From positions 130,368 to 194,367 of the forward strand of contig NZ_KI515774.1 in assembly GCF_000478175.1 (NCBI RefSeq): a DNA stretch of 64,000 bases, in the 5' to 3' direction. The notes under the pieces are model-generated. The model saw only the letters and a program-made list of their open reading frames with translations. It was not told where the DNA came from and did no database searches. Source of the stretch: Corynebacterium sp. KPL1814 (lineage in GTDB: Bacteria; Actinomycetota; Actinomycetes; Mycobacteriales; Mycobacteriaceae). The position numbers were made by a program, and so were the translations under genes. This document shows positions 41,939 to 51,101 of the stretch, one piece after another. Positions within the stretch are counted from its first letter, which is position 1. Each line of letters starts with the position of its first letter.

Positions 41939-43771
41939 GTGACCCTGCAACAAGTGCACACCCCGGCGGAATTTACCATTGAGCCGGGGGAGACCTGCCT
42001 CACCGCCCTAATGGATACCGCGAAGAAGCGTCCGCACGGCGTCATGTTTACCCGCCCAGCAAATTACGAGTGGGTCAATGTCACCGGTAAAGAATTTATC
42101 GATGAGGTCTTTGAAGTAGCTCAGGGTTTAATCGCGCTAGGCGTGAAGCAGGGCGATCGCATTGCCCTCATTTCTGCTACCCGCTACGAATGGTCCCTGC
42201 TGGACTACGCCATTTGGGCAGCCGGCGCGGCATCGGTTCCGGTCTATCCTTCCTCGTCCGCCTCCCAGGTGCGCTGGATCATTGAGGATTCCGGGGCGGT
42301 GCTGGCCATTACCGAAACCCGCGAGCACTCCGAATTGGTAGAAAACTTGGTCCTACAAGACGACGGTGAACCAAACCTGAAGGGCTCGCCATCGCAGCTG
42401 CGGCGCGTACTAGAGATTAATTCTTCTGCTATCGATACCTTGAAATTCGAAGGCCGCAGCATTGGTACCGACGAGGTATCTGCGCGCATTGCCGCCACCA
42501 ATACCGATGATCTTGCCTCCTTGGTGTATACCTCCGGCACCACCGGCCGGCCGAAGGGTTGCATCCTGACGCACCGGAATTGGCTCTCAGAAGCTAGGGC
42601 GCTGACCACCAATCCCATCGGCGTATTCGCCGTGCCGGGTAGCCACACCCTGACATTTTTGCCCTTGGCCCACGTCTTTTCCCGTGCCGTATCGATCGCC
42701 GTGGCCATTCGCGGTGCTTCACAGAATCACTGGTCCGATTTTTCCACCATCTCCATCGAATTCGCCCGCTCTCGCCCCAACGTGATTTTGGGCGTGCCGC
42801 GCGTATTTGAAAAGGTCCGCAACTCTGCGGCCTCGAAGGCGGCGGATTCTGGCATCAAGAGCTTCCTTTTTGAGCAGTCCGAAAAGATTGCCATCGAATA
42901 CTCCAAGGCACTCGATACGCCGGAAGGCCCAGACCGTCTGCTGAAAATTAAGCACAAGCTCTTTGACAAGCTGGTCTATTCCACCATCCGCCAGGGCGTG
43001 GGCGGCAATGTTCGGTACTGCATCACCGGCGGTTCCGCGATGGGCCACGATTTATTGCATTGGTTCCGCGGCATTGGTGTTCCCGTTTTTGAAGGCTATG
43101 GCCTGACCGAGACCGCTGCGGCCGCGGCCGTGGACTACTTGGACCAATCCATTGGTACCGTCGGACCGCCGCTGGGCGGGGTGACCATGCGCATTAACGA
43201 TGACGGCGAAGTCTGCATCAAGGGCGGCATGGTCTTCCAAGGGTATTGGAATAACCCCGAGGCCACGGAGGAAGCCTTCGAGGATGGCTGGTATAACACC
43301 GGTGACTTGGGGGAAATCGACGATGATGGCAAGCTCACCATCACCGGCCGCAAGAAGGACTTGATTGTCACCGCAGGTGGTAAGAATGTATCGCCTGGCC
43401 CGATGGAGGATATCCTGCGCGGGCACCCCCTGATTTCGCAGGCCATGGTCGTAGGTGATGGTAAGCCGTTCGTGGGAGCGCTTATCACCTTGGATCCAGA
43501 TATTCTCAAGCGGTGGAAATTGGACCACAATATCCCAGAAAACCGCTCCATGAGCGACATGGCTACCGACGCCACCCTGCGCGCCGAGGTGCAAGACGCC
43601 GTCAACAAGGTGAACACCACTGTCTCCCACGCGGAAGGCATCAAGAAGTTCTACATCCTAGAAAGCGACCTTACTGAGGATGAAAATGAGCTCACCCCAA
43701 CGATGAAGGTCAAGCGCAACGTGGTGGCTCAACGCTACGCCAGCGCCATCGAGCACATTTACAAGCGCTAG
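41939..43771 (+). CDS. Long-chain fatty acid-CoA ligase (FadD15-like)
   Basis: The 610-residue AMP-binding enzyme activates fatty acids with ATP to acyl-CoA. Motifs: LVYTSGTTGRPKGCILTH near residue 197 (P-loop), VFEGYGLTETAAAA, WYNTGDLGEIDDDGKLTITGRKKDLIVTAGGKNVSP with the hinge, and a late KFYILE-KRNVV region. The protein resembles the bubblegum/FadD15 type common in mycolic acid bacteria. GTG start after GAAAGGA. A terminator follows. The likely role is use of host or medium lipids; the symbol is withheld because paralogues are common. Confidence 0.92.
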   Translation: MTLQQVHTPAEFTIEPGETCLTALMDTAKKRPHGVMFTRPANYEWVNVTGKEFIDEVFEVAQGLIALGVKQGDRIALISATRYEWSLLDYAIWAAGAASVPVYPSSSASQVRWIIEDSGAVLAITETREHSELVENLVLQDDGEPNLKGSPSQLRRVLEINSSAIDTLKFEGRSIGTDEVSARIAATNTDDLASLVYTSGTTGRPKGCILTHRNWLSEARALTTNPIGVFAVPGSHTLTFLPLAHVFSRAVSIAVAIRGASQNHWSDFSTISIEFARSRPNVILGVPRVFEKVRNSAASKAADSGIKSFLFEQSEKIAIEYSKALDTPEGPDRLLKIKHKLFDKLVYSTIRQGVGGNVRYCITGGSAMGHDLLHWFRGIGVPVFEGYGLTETAAAAAVDYLDQSIGTVGPPLGGVTMRINDDGEVCIKGGMVFQGYWNNPEATEEAFEDGWYNTGDLGEIDDDGKLTITGRKKDLIVTAGGKNVSPGPMEDILRGHPLISQAMVVGDGKPFVGALITLDPDILKRWKLDHNIPENRSMSDMATDATLRAEVQDAVNKVNTTVSHAEGIKKFYILESDLTEDENELTPTMKVKRNVVAQRYASAIEHIYKR

Positions 43772-43788
43772 AAAGGCGCGAAACGGGT

Positions 43789-43821
43789 ACACCCGGGGAT
43801 TTTATTCCTCGGGTGTTTTTC
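43789..43821 (+). terminator. Rho-independent terminator after the acyl-CoA ligase gene
   Basis: An ACACCCG...CGGGTGT hairpin with further partial pairing toward an ATTTTAT loop, followed by TTTTT, 18 bases after the stop. Confidence 0.85.
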
Positions 43822-43995
43822 TTCTTGCAGGTCACAATGGGCGAAGCGCGAACCTGCCATAAACCTGTGAAACGCTTCGGAGTGTCGCGCTCTCGCGGTG
43901 GACGATCTGGCATAGAGTCATGAGTCGTCGCCGAAAACCTCAACCTCTACTAGAGGTTAGAAAAAGAAAACCGCGGAAGGAGTGGCTCGAAGCCT

Positions 43996-44676
43996 ATGCA
44001 GAAGATCGCCGCCGAGCTGCGTCACCGCGAGCTCACCCAGGAGATTTATAATATCGGCGACGAAGTCGCGGAATACCTCGAGCACCTCATTGAAGCAATC
44101 GAGGATTGGGATGAGGAACTGTCCATGGATTGCCTGGCAGAACTCGGCGATATTGTCGACGATGCCCGCGTGGACTCGGGCCGCTGCGTGGGTGAGCTAA
44201 TTGGGCTTCGCCAAGCGCTGGTGTCCGGTGTGCGTTCAGGAACCATCTCTGCCGCTCCCTCCGGCGCGAATGATGCGGAGGAGCCGGAGCAGCTCACCCC
44301 GCGCCTGTTGGATGAGCGCTATCCCATTGCCAAGCCCATCGTCGTGCATGAATTGGCAGAAGCGCTGCGGCAGCGCACGCAGGCGGTAGCAGATTACCTG
44401 CGTGAGGTCGTGGACTACGTGCTGGCGCAAACCGATGCCGTCGCCCGCAACCTCGACATGGTCTCCCTGCCGCACCTGTATAAGTGCACAGGGGAATCCG
44501 CGCTCATCGCCGTGCAGGCGTGGAAGCACACCGTGCTCGATACGCACCCGGCGTACGTGCGCTCCATGCGCGGGCATAACCCGCCGCAATTCCTAGAAGA
44601 ACGCGCCCGCATTGCCGCGGTCGTAGAAAAAGTCCGCGCCAAGCGCGAGGCAGCCCGCCGGGCCACAACTGCATAG
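43996..44676 (+). CDS. Conserved-looking helical cytosolic protein, unknown function
   Basis: I do not recognise this 226-residue protein. It is nearly all helical and charged, with an acidic first half (LEHLIEAIEDWDEELSMD), a middle ELAEALRQRTQAVADYLREVVDYVL coiled-coil-like stretch at about 115-140, and a basic end (EKVRAKREAARRA). No signal peptide or membrane segment. AAGGAG lies 14-19 bases before the ATG, a long spacing. It is flanked by terminators on both sides, so it forms a single-gene unit. Confidence 0.8.
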   Translation: MQKIAAELRHRELTQEIYNIGDEVAEYLEHLIEAIEDWDEELSMDCLAELGDIVDDARVDSGRCVGELIGLRQALVSGVRSGTISAAPSGANDAEEPEQLTPRLLDERYPIAKPIVVHELAEALRQRTQAVADYLREVVDYVLAQTDAVARNLDMVSLPHLYKCTGESALIAVQAWKHTVLDTHPAYVRSMRGHNPPQFLEERARIAAVVEKVRAKREAARRATTA

Positions 44677-44716
44677 ATCCTTTAGACTTCCTTGCTTAAA
44701 GCAAGGGAATTTTAGC

Positions 44717-44753
44717 GGCCCACCGAGATTCCCTCTCTCGGTGGCCGTTTCAT
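44717..44753 (+). terminator. Rho-independent terminator after the unknown helical protein gene
   Basis: A 9-bp perfect stem CCACCGAGA/TCTCGGTGG (44720-44728 with 44736-44744) with a 7-base loop, extended by GG/CC, then GTTTCATTT. Confidence 0.85.
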
Positions 44754-44805
44754 TTGTAAATGACCATCCCGCGAACCTGCCGAAATCTCCGGTGCCAGTG
44801 AGAAT

Positions 44806-45771
44806 TCAGCGGCGAGACCACTGGGTGCGTACCGCGTTCTGGCGCGCAGAGATAGTGGCAGTGACCTCAGTGATGAAGCGTTCCGGGTGCTGTACTAACT
44901 GACGCGGGGAAAATCGTATGACGGTAAAACCCGCATCGTGCAGGCGCTTTTCGCGGGATTGGCCGGTTTGGTCCCGCGGCTTCGTTGGCATCGTGGTGGC
45001 CGCGGCGTCGTCTGGCCGCCCAACGGCTGTGGAAGAGGCCCCGGCCGTATGGTCATCGTTCGGTTCAGTGATGTCGATGATGTAGGTCTTATTGATACAC
45101 AACTCCGCGGTAATGCCGGGAAGGGCAGTGTACTGAACCTCGAAAAACATTGGCCACGGAAAATCCGCCTGGATGAGCAGGGCGCGGGCAAAGGAGGCAT
45201 GGGGAGACGGGGAGGCGGCGCAGCTGTGGTGGATCACGTCCCGGACGACCGCGCTATTGCGCACCCTGCCCATCCGCGCGAATTCCTGCCTGAGTTTCTT
45301 CTTTGTAATTCCTGCCCGCAAGGCAGAGTCGGCGGCAACGAGACCTTCGCGAAAACCGTGGAATCGGGCGATATCGATCACAGCTCGGGCTGGCGAAACG
45401 GTGCGGGAGCCATGCACCAGCATCGGTTCGGGTAATTTCGTTTTGCGGTACATGCGTTCTGGATGGCGCCGATCTTTATTGGGTAAAGAGTTATGGGGAA
45501 GGGCCATTTCCACCTTTTCTTCCGCGGAGGCAAGCACCCATAGCCCGTGGACGCGGGCGGCGGACTTAGAGATGAGCACCGCGGTATAAGCGCTGCGGGC
45601 GGCGGCGATGGCGCGCAGGCGCAGCTGGGAGGATAGGCTCAAACCGTGGTAATGGTCGCGGTGTACCGCGATGCGGGGCGCGAGCTTGAGGTAGGTGCCG
45701 TTATCGAGGTCGCGGCCGAAGGTGGGATGGTTGTGCCGGATGGAAGGAATATTAGTTAGTGCTTTGCTCAT
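44806..45771 (-). CDS. AbiEi-like protein with Vsr/DUF559-like nuclease fold
   Basis: The 321-residue protein has an amino-terminal AbiEi/winged-helix-like portion (RSAYTAVLISKSAARVHGLW) and a middle block (SRTVSPARAVIDIARFHGFREGLVAADSALR) typical of actinobacterial proteins with a carboxy-terminal DUF559/Vsr-type restriction-like domain. That domain is visible as YIIDITE and LHDAGFTVIRFSPRQL, but a low-complexity insert of about 25 residues (TAGASSTAVGRPDDAAATTM) separates the two parts. ATG at 45771 chosen; a GTG lies four codons earlier. Whether the nuclease core is active is uncertain. Function unknown; such genes are scattered in accessory regions. Confidence 0.7.
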   Translation of the reverse strand: MSKALTNIPSIRHNHPTFGRDLDNGTYLKLAPRIAVHRDHYHGLSLSSQLRLRAIAAARSAYTAVLISKSAARVHGLWVLASAEEKVEMALPHNSLPNKDRRHPERMYRKTKLPEPMLVHGSRTVSPARAVIDIARFHGFREGLVAADSALRAGITKKKLRQEFARMGRVRNSAVVRDVIHHSCAASPSPHASFARALLIQADFPWPMFFEVQYTALPGITAELCINKTYIIDITEPNDDHTAGASSTAVGRPDDAAATTMPTKPRDQTGQSREKRLHDAGFTVIRFSPRQLVQHPERFITEVTATISARQNAVRTQWSRR

Positions 45772-45892
45772 GACCCCGAGCACATATGAGGCGCACGATG
45801 CCTGCTGCCCGAATGCGCGCGAGGCTGTGGAGTTCTCGTTGAATCTTCACTAAGTGTGAACCGTGGTGCTCGAGTGGCGCCACGAGCTTAAG

Positions 45893-45901
45893 TTATCCAC
45901 A
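45893..45901 (+). other. Consensus DnaA box (TTATCCACA)
   Basis: Exact TTATCCACA in the 165-bp gap between the nuclease-like gene and the AAA ATPase gene. Confidence 0.6.
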
Positions 45902-45936
45902 CCCGCGCTATTGGTGGGTTGTGCGACTGAGCTTGA

Positions 45937-47091
45937 TTAGTACGAATCGATTACCAAGCTAGCGGCATGCTCGCGCAAATAATCTCGAAGGTAGGGCAGG
46001 GCAAAGTCTACTTGGCCACTGGCTGGTATCTCGATTAGTTCCGAGTCAAGCAAGCGGCGGCGGTAATTGGATGCATATTGCGAGCTTTTTCCTAGGCGGG
46101 CCGTGATATCACTCATGGATGAGGGGCCATTGTCTTGCGCCATATGGAGCAGGAATGTCCGATCGATGGGGGAAAGCTCCGCTAGGGCGGGCTCATGGAC
46201 TAGCTGCCCTAGCTTTCGTCGTGCTTTGGAAATGCCTTCCTGCGCAGCTTCCACCGAAATCGTATTGTCTGTTCGGTGGCGGAAAGCCCATAGGCCGACG
46301 AGCTGAATCATAAAGGGGTATCCCTGGCAAGCGGATACGGCAGATTTCAGCGCGTCCTTGTCCCAATTAACCTCTGTTTCTTCTACGGGAGCCTTGAGTG
46401 CCTTCCGGACGTCCGTATCCGCCACTCGGTCCAATTCAATACGGTTCGCACGGCGGAGAAAAGTGACAGGATTAGAGTCATCCTGGCTGGCTAAAAGCGG
46501 TTTAATCGAGGAAGGGATCCCTGCCATGACCACGGCAATATTTTCCCCTTCTCGCACGAGGTGCTGGATGGTAGCACCAAAATCGATGACCTCATCACTG
46601 CGCTGGTGGTGCATTTCATCCAACGTAATGAGCACCCCGGTGGGCTCGCCGTGGGAAATCTGGTCGAGTTCGCGCTGCGCATGGAGGAGGTCTTTCAAAG
46701 CCCTTCTTAAGGGATAGGATTCCACGGATAATGTCCTTGGATCCCATTCCATCCCTATGCCTAATTGAAAAAGGTGCAGGTTGAAACCTTTTAGCGCTGT
46801 GCGGTTGAGTTGAAGGGTATTAATAATTTCAGCTCGGAGCCGCTCTGCAAAACCGGCAGATGCCGTGTCATTAAGGATGCGCCAACCGCGATCTGACGCG
46901 GTGTCTTCGAAAGCATTGAGCAACACCGTCTTGCCGATACCGCGCGGACCCACGACGAGAGAAATACGTTCATGGGATCCGGGGCCATCGTCCAAGGCAT
47001 AAGCGAACTCCTCAATGGAGTCTTTACGGCCAGCTAGGTAGGGAGGCGTGGCTCCAAGCGTGGCGGTAAACGGATTCTTCCGGTGGGTCAT
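45937..47091 (-). CDS. AAA/STAND-type ATP-binding protein, unknown function
   Basis: The 384-residue cytosolic ATPase has Walker A GPRGIGKT (48-55), Walker B LITLDE (154-159) followed by MHHQRSDE, a sensor region MAGIPSS, and a carboxy-terminal winged helix (about 320-375: SSMSDITARLGKSSQYASNYRRRLLDSELIE). This is the layout of Orc1/Cdc6-like archaeal-type ATPases that bind DNA, often found on mobile or accessory DNA. No partner domain is fused. The gene stands alone on the minus strand. Role unknown. Confidence 0.82.
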   Translation of the reverse strand: MTHRKNPFTATLGATPPYLAGRKDSIEEFAYALDDGPGSHERISLVVGPRGIGKTVLLNAFEDTASDRGWRILNDTASAGFAERLRAEIINTLQLNRTALKGFNLHLFQLGIGMEWDPRTLSVESYPLRRALKDLLHAQRELDQISHGEPTGVLITLDEMHHQRSDEVIDFGATIQHLVREGENIAVVMAGIPSSIKPLLASQDDSNPVTFLRRANRIELDRVADTDVRKALKAPVEETEVNWDKDALKSAVSACQGYPFMIQLVGLWAFRHRTDNTISVEAAQEGISKARRKLGQLVHEPALAELSPIDRTFLLHMAQDNGPSSMSDITARLGKSSQYASNYRRRLLDSELIEIPASGQVDFALPYLRDYLREHAASLVIDSY

Positions 47092-47163
47092 AGCTCAAGT
47101 GTAAAACACCGCGCTTGTGTACGCTTGTTTATCTTTTGAATTTTGTTTATAAAACTATTAGGT

Positions 47164-47194
47164 ACCGAAACCAACGGGACTGGTTGGTTTCGGT
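47164..47194 (-). terminator. Terminator hairpin downstream of the CNNM genes
   Basis: A 12-bp perfect stem ACCGAAACCAAC/GTTGGTTTCGGT with a 7-base loop lies just after the stop of the second CNNM gene; on the minus strand it is followed by ACCTAATAGTTTT, a late T tract. Confidence 0.75.
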
Positions 47195-47201
47195 GAGGAC
47201 G

Positions 47202-48260
47202 CTATACCGCAGGGGGAGGGGTGACCTTGTCCAGCTGCTCGGTAATCTGCGGCCACAGCTGGCCCATGATGTCATCCCACGTAAGGATCCACACGGCCTT
47301 GTCTTTATCCGCCTTGCCCACGACAACGAGCTGCTCATTGCGGGCGCGCATGTGATCGAGCGTCTTTTGCACGGTGGTAGCAGAAGAGACGGAAATCGGG
47401 TCGCGGGAAAACTCGAGGACTGGGGTATCGGGATTGGCCAAGAGGGTATCGCGCACGTGCACCACGCGGGGCACGCGGGAATCCTTGGGGAAGACGAGGA
47501 CGCGCATGATGTTTTTGCGCAGGACGAGCTCTTGGAGCTGTTCCACCGTGGCATCGGAAGGCAGGGGCACAACTTCGGAGCCGTGGGCGCGCGCCATGGC
47601 GCCCACCGTGGAGTTCTCGAGCTCGATGACATCGGAAATCTGGTTGGCGGAATTATCGTCAAGCGCGCCGGTCTCGCGGGAGTGCTCGACCAAGGTGCGC
47701 AGCGTCTCGGCATCGTAGCCGGCAGCGCCGGCGCGGTCGACCGGTTCCTCACCCGTCATGGCCACCAACTTATTGGCCATCGTGTTAATCCACTTCAACA
47801 GCGGACGGAAGACCCACACGAATCCGCGGGCGGGGATGGCAATGACCTGCAGGGCAGATTCTGGGTGGGCGATGGCCCAGGACTTGGGCGCCATTTCACC
47901 CAGCACCAAGTGTAGGAAGGTGACGATGAATAGCGCGAGGATGAAGCTGGCGACATCGGCAATGCCCAGCGGCAGGCCAAGGGCCTCTAGCGGGGTCATC
48001 AGGAGGTGATGGACCCAGGGCTTGGTCACGGCGCCGAGCACGAAGGTGGCAGCAGTAATGCCCAATTGCGCGCCCGCCAGCATGATGGTCAGCTCATTGA
48101 GCGAGCGCAGGCCGGCGCGGGCGGTGCGCGAGGATTCCGCGTTTTCTTCAAGCCGGTTGCGGCGCGAGCCCATGAGGGAAAACTCGATGACCACGAAGAA
48201 GCCGGAAGCCGCAATAATGAGCAGCGTGACGATGAGGTTGAACCACCACGTATCGGTCAT
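47202..48260 (-). CDS. CNNM/CorC-family membrane protein (second of pair)
   Basis: The 352-residue protein has a DUF21 membrane domain of about three or four helices (1-170; VVIEFSLMGSRRNRLEE and LGEMAPKSWAIAHPESAL), then CBS domains (about 205-335). It lacks the carboxy-terminal CorC_HlyC domain of its longer neighbour. Members of the family are linked to magnesium and cobalt efflux or resistance. The ATG overlaps the stop of the longer CNNM gene by one base, so the two are made together and may pair. Confidence 0.92.
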   Translation of the reverse strand: MTDTWWFNLIVTLLIIAASGFFVVIEFSLMGSRRNRLEENAESSRTARAGLRSLNELTIMLAGAQLGITAATFVLGAVTKPWVHHLLMTPLEALGLPLGIADVASFILALFIVTFLHLVLGEMAPKSWAIAHPESALQVIAIPARGFVWVFRPLLKWINTMANKLVAMTGEEPVDRAGAAGYDAETLRTLVEHSRETGALDDNSANQISDVIELENSTVGAMARAHGSEVVPLPSDATVEQLQELVLRKNIMRVLVFPKDSRVPRVVHVRDTLLANPDTPVLEFSRDPISVSSATTVQKTLDHMRARNEQLVVVGKADKDKAVWILTWDDIMGQLWPQITEQLDKVTPPPAV

Positions 48261-49648
48261 TATGCCTCCTCCTCTTCTTCTTCGCTGTCATGAACGTAGT
48301 CCTCAATAAGCTCGATGGCCAGGGAGGATGGCACGTGGCGGTCTACGTCATCCACGCGCATGCGAATGGAGCGAGTCGGTGCTTCGTCCTGATCCACCCA
48401 GTCGTCCGGCTCGGCCTCTAGGTCGATGGTGTGGACCTCGCCTACCTCTGGCAGGGCGCCGGCATGTGCGATGAGCAGGCCGGCGATGGTTTCAAAATCG
48501 CCCTCCGGAAGATCGTGGCCAATGGCGCGCTCGATTTCATCCAGCGGCGTATCGCCATCCACCAGCCAGTGGGATTCGTCCTGCTCGGTGATTTCTTCGG
48601 TTTCCTCGATATCGTGCTCATCGGTGACATCGCCCAAGATCTCTTCGGCCAAGTCCTCCATGGTGACGATGCCGACAAATCCGCCGTACTCATCGATGAC
48701 GCAGGCCAGCTTTTGTTCTTCGCCGCGCAGTTCATCGACGACATCGGGAAGCGGCATAAGCTCCGGAACTACCAAGGGCTCGCGCATGATGGCAGTAGCG
48801 CTAGTGGCAGCAGGGAGATCGGAGCCCAAGACATCGAAAAGATGCACCACGCCGATGGGATTGTGCTCATCATCGATGACGGGGTAGCGCGTGTGGTTTT
48901 CAGACATCAATTCGCGCACCTCACCCAAGGTGGTGCCTGGGTCGATCACGTCCACGCGGGAGCGGGGGATCATGGCGTGCTCGACGTCGTGCTCTGGAAA
49001 GTCGAGCAAACGGTCCAAGACCATATAAGTATCCTCATCCAAAACGCCAGTTTCGTGCGAGGAATCGACGATGGATTCGAGGTCATCGGCTGTTGCGGAA
49101 GAATCGACGTCTTCTACCGGCTCGATGCGAAATAGCTTCAAAATCGCGTTGGAAGAGTACTCGAAAAAGCGGATGAGCCAGCCGAAAATGAGCAGATACC
49201 ACTGCGTGGACGCGGCCAAGCGCAGCGCCGTTTTCATGGGCGCGGCGATGGTGTAGTTCTTAGGGAAAAGCTCCGCGAAAAGCATCGTGGCGATGGTGGA
49301 AATAAACAGCGCCGCGATGGTGCCGATAGCCACGGATACGCCGGTGGGAATGCCTACGCCGCCGAGCAGCACGCCAAGGCCCTGGCCCACTAGGGGCTCT
49401 GCCACATAACCAATGAGCAGGCCGGTAATGGTAATGCCGAGCTGCGCACCGGAAAGCATGAAGGAGGTGCGTTTGGTAATGTCCAGCGCGCGCTGGGCGG
49501 ATTTATCACCTTCAGCGGCCATGGACCGCAATTGGGTGCGGTCCACAGACATGAATGAAAACTCTTGCGCCACGAAATAAGCGTTCGCGACGATGATGAT
49601 TCCGATGACGACAAAGCCAGCCAGGATCATCAAAATAGCCGATAACAT
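48260..49648 (-). CDS. CNNM/CorC-family membrane protein (first of pair)
   Basis: The 462-residue protein has the DUF21 membrane domain (about 1-190, with VAQEFSFMSVDRTQL and LFAELFPKNYTIA), paired CBS domains (about 205-335; MIPRSRVDVIDPGTTL, TRYPVIDDEHNPIGVVHL, LACVIDEYGGFVGIVTMEDL) and a CorC_HlyC domain (345-445). Family members act in magnesium/cobalt efflux; the older label haemolysin is misleading. The leader carries a hairpin that overlaps the ribosome site. In most relatives a single CNNM gene stands between ybeY and era; here none is there. Confidence 0.93.
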   Translation of the reverse strand: MLSAILMILAGFVVIGIIIVANAYFVAQEFSFMSVDRTQLRSMAAEGDKSAQRALDITKRTSFMLSGAQLGITITGLLIGYVAEPLVGQGLGVLLGGVGIPTGVSVAIGTIAALFISTIATMLFAELFPKNYTIAAPMKTALRLAASTQWYLLIFGWLIRFFEYSSNAILKLFRIEPVEDVDSSATADDLESIVDSSHETGVLDEDTYMVLDRLLDFPEHDVEHAMIPRSRVDVIDPGTTLGEVRELMSENHTRYPVIDDEHNPIGVVHLFDVLGSDLPAATSATAIMREPLVVPELMPLPDVVDELRGEEQKLACVIDEYGGFVGIVTMEDLAEEILGDVTDEHDIEETEEITEQDESHWLVDGDTPLDEIERAIGHDLPEGDFETIAGLLIAHAGALPEVGEVHTIDLEAEPDDWVDQDEAPTRSIRMRVDDVDRHVPSSLAIELIEDYVHDSEEEEEEA

Positions 49649-49656
49649 GAGTTACT

Positions 49657-49681
49657 CCCCACCGCCTATAAGGTGGCGGGG
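49657..49681 (-). promoter_or_regulatory. Hairpin overlapping the ribosome binding site of the first CNNM gene
   Basis: On the minus strand the leader reads CCCCGCCACCTTATAGGCGG followed by TGGGGAG. CCCCGCC can pair with GGCGG-T-GGGG (one bulge), which includes the GGGGAG ribosome site about 6-10 bases before the ATG. A shorter alternative pairs CCACC with GGTGG. Either form could limit translation. Confidence 0.4.
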
Positions 49682-49797
49682 ACATCGACTGGGAGGCTCC
49701 ACTGAAGGTACCTTTCTATACGCGGGAAGTTGGCAATATACTACATGTTTAACACCCATTTCGGCCATTTTGTTCCCCGCCTATTAGGGTTTGATTC

Positions 49798-50937
49798 ATG
49801 ACTGAACCATTCGGGCTGTATATCCACGTTCCCTTTTGCGCCACCCGCTGCGGCTATTGCGATTTCAATACCTATACCCCCGGCGAGTTGGGCAGCCCGC
49901 GAGATCTCACCGAACCGTACCTCGACGCCCTAGACAAGGAGCTGGAGATGGCGGCTGGCCGCGTGGGGCGCACCGCGGATACGGTTTTCATCGGCGGCGG
50001 CACTCCCTCGCTCTTGGGTGGTCAGGGCCTGAGCCGCATCCTGGATACGGTGCGCTCTACTTTTGGGCTTAGCCCAGGTGCCGAGGTCACCACCGAGTCC
50101 AACCCGGAGTCCACCTCGCCGGAGTACTTTGCCGCGCTTGCCGATGCCGGCTTTAACCGCATCAGCCTCGGCATGCAGTCCGCCTCGCACAGCGTGCTCC
50201 AGGTGCTCGAGCGCGCCCACACCCCCGGGCGCGCCTTCGACGCCGCGCGCGAGGCCCGTGCGGCCGGCTTCCAGCACGTTAACCTCGACATGATTTACGG
50301 TACGCCCACCGAAACCGACGATAACGTCCGCGAGACCTTGGACCGTGTGCTCGAGACCGGCGTCGACCACGTCAGCGCGTACTCGCTCATCGTAGAAGAC
50401 GGCACCCGTATGGCCCGCAAGGTGAATAAGGGACTGTTGCCCGCTCCGGATGAAGACGTGCTGGCCCGGCGCTACGAAATGATTTCCTCCACTCTGGAAA
50501 ACGCCGGATTCGAGTGGTACGAGGTCTCCAATTGGTCGCTGCCCGGCGGAGAATGCGAGCACAACCGCATTTATTGGGTCGACGGCAACTGGTGGGGCGC
50601 AGGTCCCGGTGCCCACTCCCACTTAGGCGACGAGCGCTTTTACAACGTCAAGCACCCCAACCGCTATATCCAAACGATAGGAAACGGTGAGCTGCCCATT
50701 AAAGACAGCGAAACCCTAACGGGGGCAGATCGCCACATGGAAAAGGTGATGCTCGGCCTGCGCCTGCGCGAGGGCATCCCAGAATCCTGGCTCGATGCCC
50801 ACGCAGCCCCTGCGTTGGAGGGCTTCATCGACCGCGGCCTGCTCGAGCGCGCCGGCCAGCGCGTGCGCGTGACCAAGCGCGGGCGCCTGCTTGCCGATGG
50901 CATTGTCTCCGACCTCCTCATCGCCGAAGAGTCCTAG
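49798..50937 (+). CDS. hemW: Radical SAM haem chaperone HemW (coproporphyrinogen oxidase-like)
   Basis: HemW, formerly annotated as HemN-like, is a radical SAM protein that binds haem and likely inserts it into target proteins. The 379-residue protein has the cluster motif C14-x3-C18-x2-C21 (PFCATRCGYCDFNTYTPG), which lacks the fourth cysteine (CxxxCxxC-x-C) of true HemN, then GGGTPSLL and the SLGMQS region. The ATG has a TAGGGT -10 ending 7 bases upstream (leaderless). It precedes hrcA-dnaJ as in other corynebacteria. Confidence 0.95.
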   Translation: MTEPFGLYIHVPFCATRCGYCDFNTYTPGELGSPRDLTEPYLDALDKELEMAAGRVGRTADTVFIGGGTPSLLGGQGLSRILDTVRSTFGLSPGAEVTTESNPESTSPEYFAALADAGFNRISLGMQSASHSVLQVLERAHTPGRAFDAAREARAAGFQHVNLDMIYGTPTETDDNVRETLDRVLETGVDHVSAYSLIVEDGTRMARKVNKGLLPAPDEDVLARRYEMISSTLENAGFEWYEVSNWSLPGGECEHNRIYWVDGNWWGAGPGAHSHLGDERFYNVKHPNRYIQTIGNGELPIKDSETLTGADRHMEKVMLGLRLREGIPESWLDAHAAPALEGFIDRGLLERAGQRVRVTKRGRLLADGIVSDLLIAEES

Positions 50938-51101
50938 CCGCCGCCAGAAAGTTCTTATATTTTCCCCTGAACCACCAAAACCTCTTATTCGGGCTTATTC
51001 TTGTTAGACTTTTAAGATTGGCACTGGATTTACGCTGTATTTATAGAGAGACGCCGGTACATCGACTTAAACTAACCCGCAGAGAATAGGAGCGTTGAGA
51101 A

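Noticed and set aside
48260..49648. Naming the CNNM genes haemolysins (TlyC)
   Set aside because: The DUF21-CBS-CorC layout indicates ion transport proteins; no haemolysin evidence exists in the sequence.
51019..51045. CIRCE operator upstream of hrcA
   Set aside because: Only one arm is partly matched (TTGGCACTG against TTAGCACTC); the second arm is not found at the right spacing.
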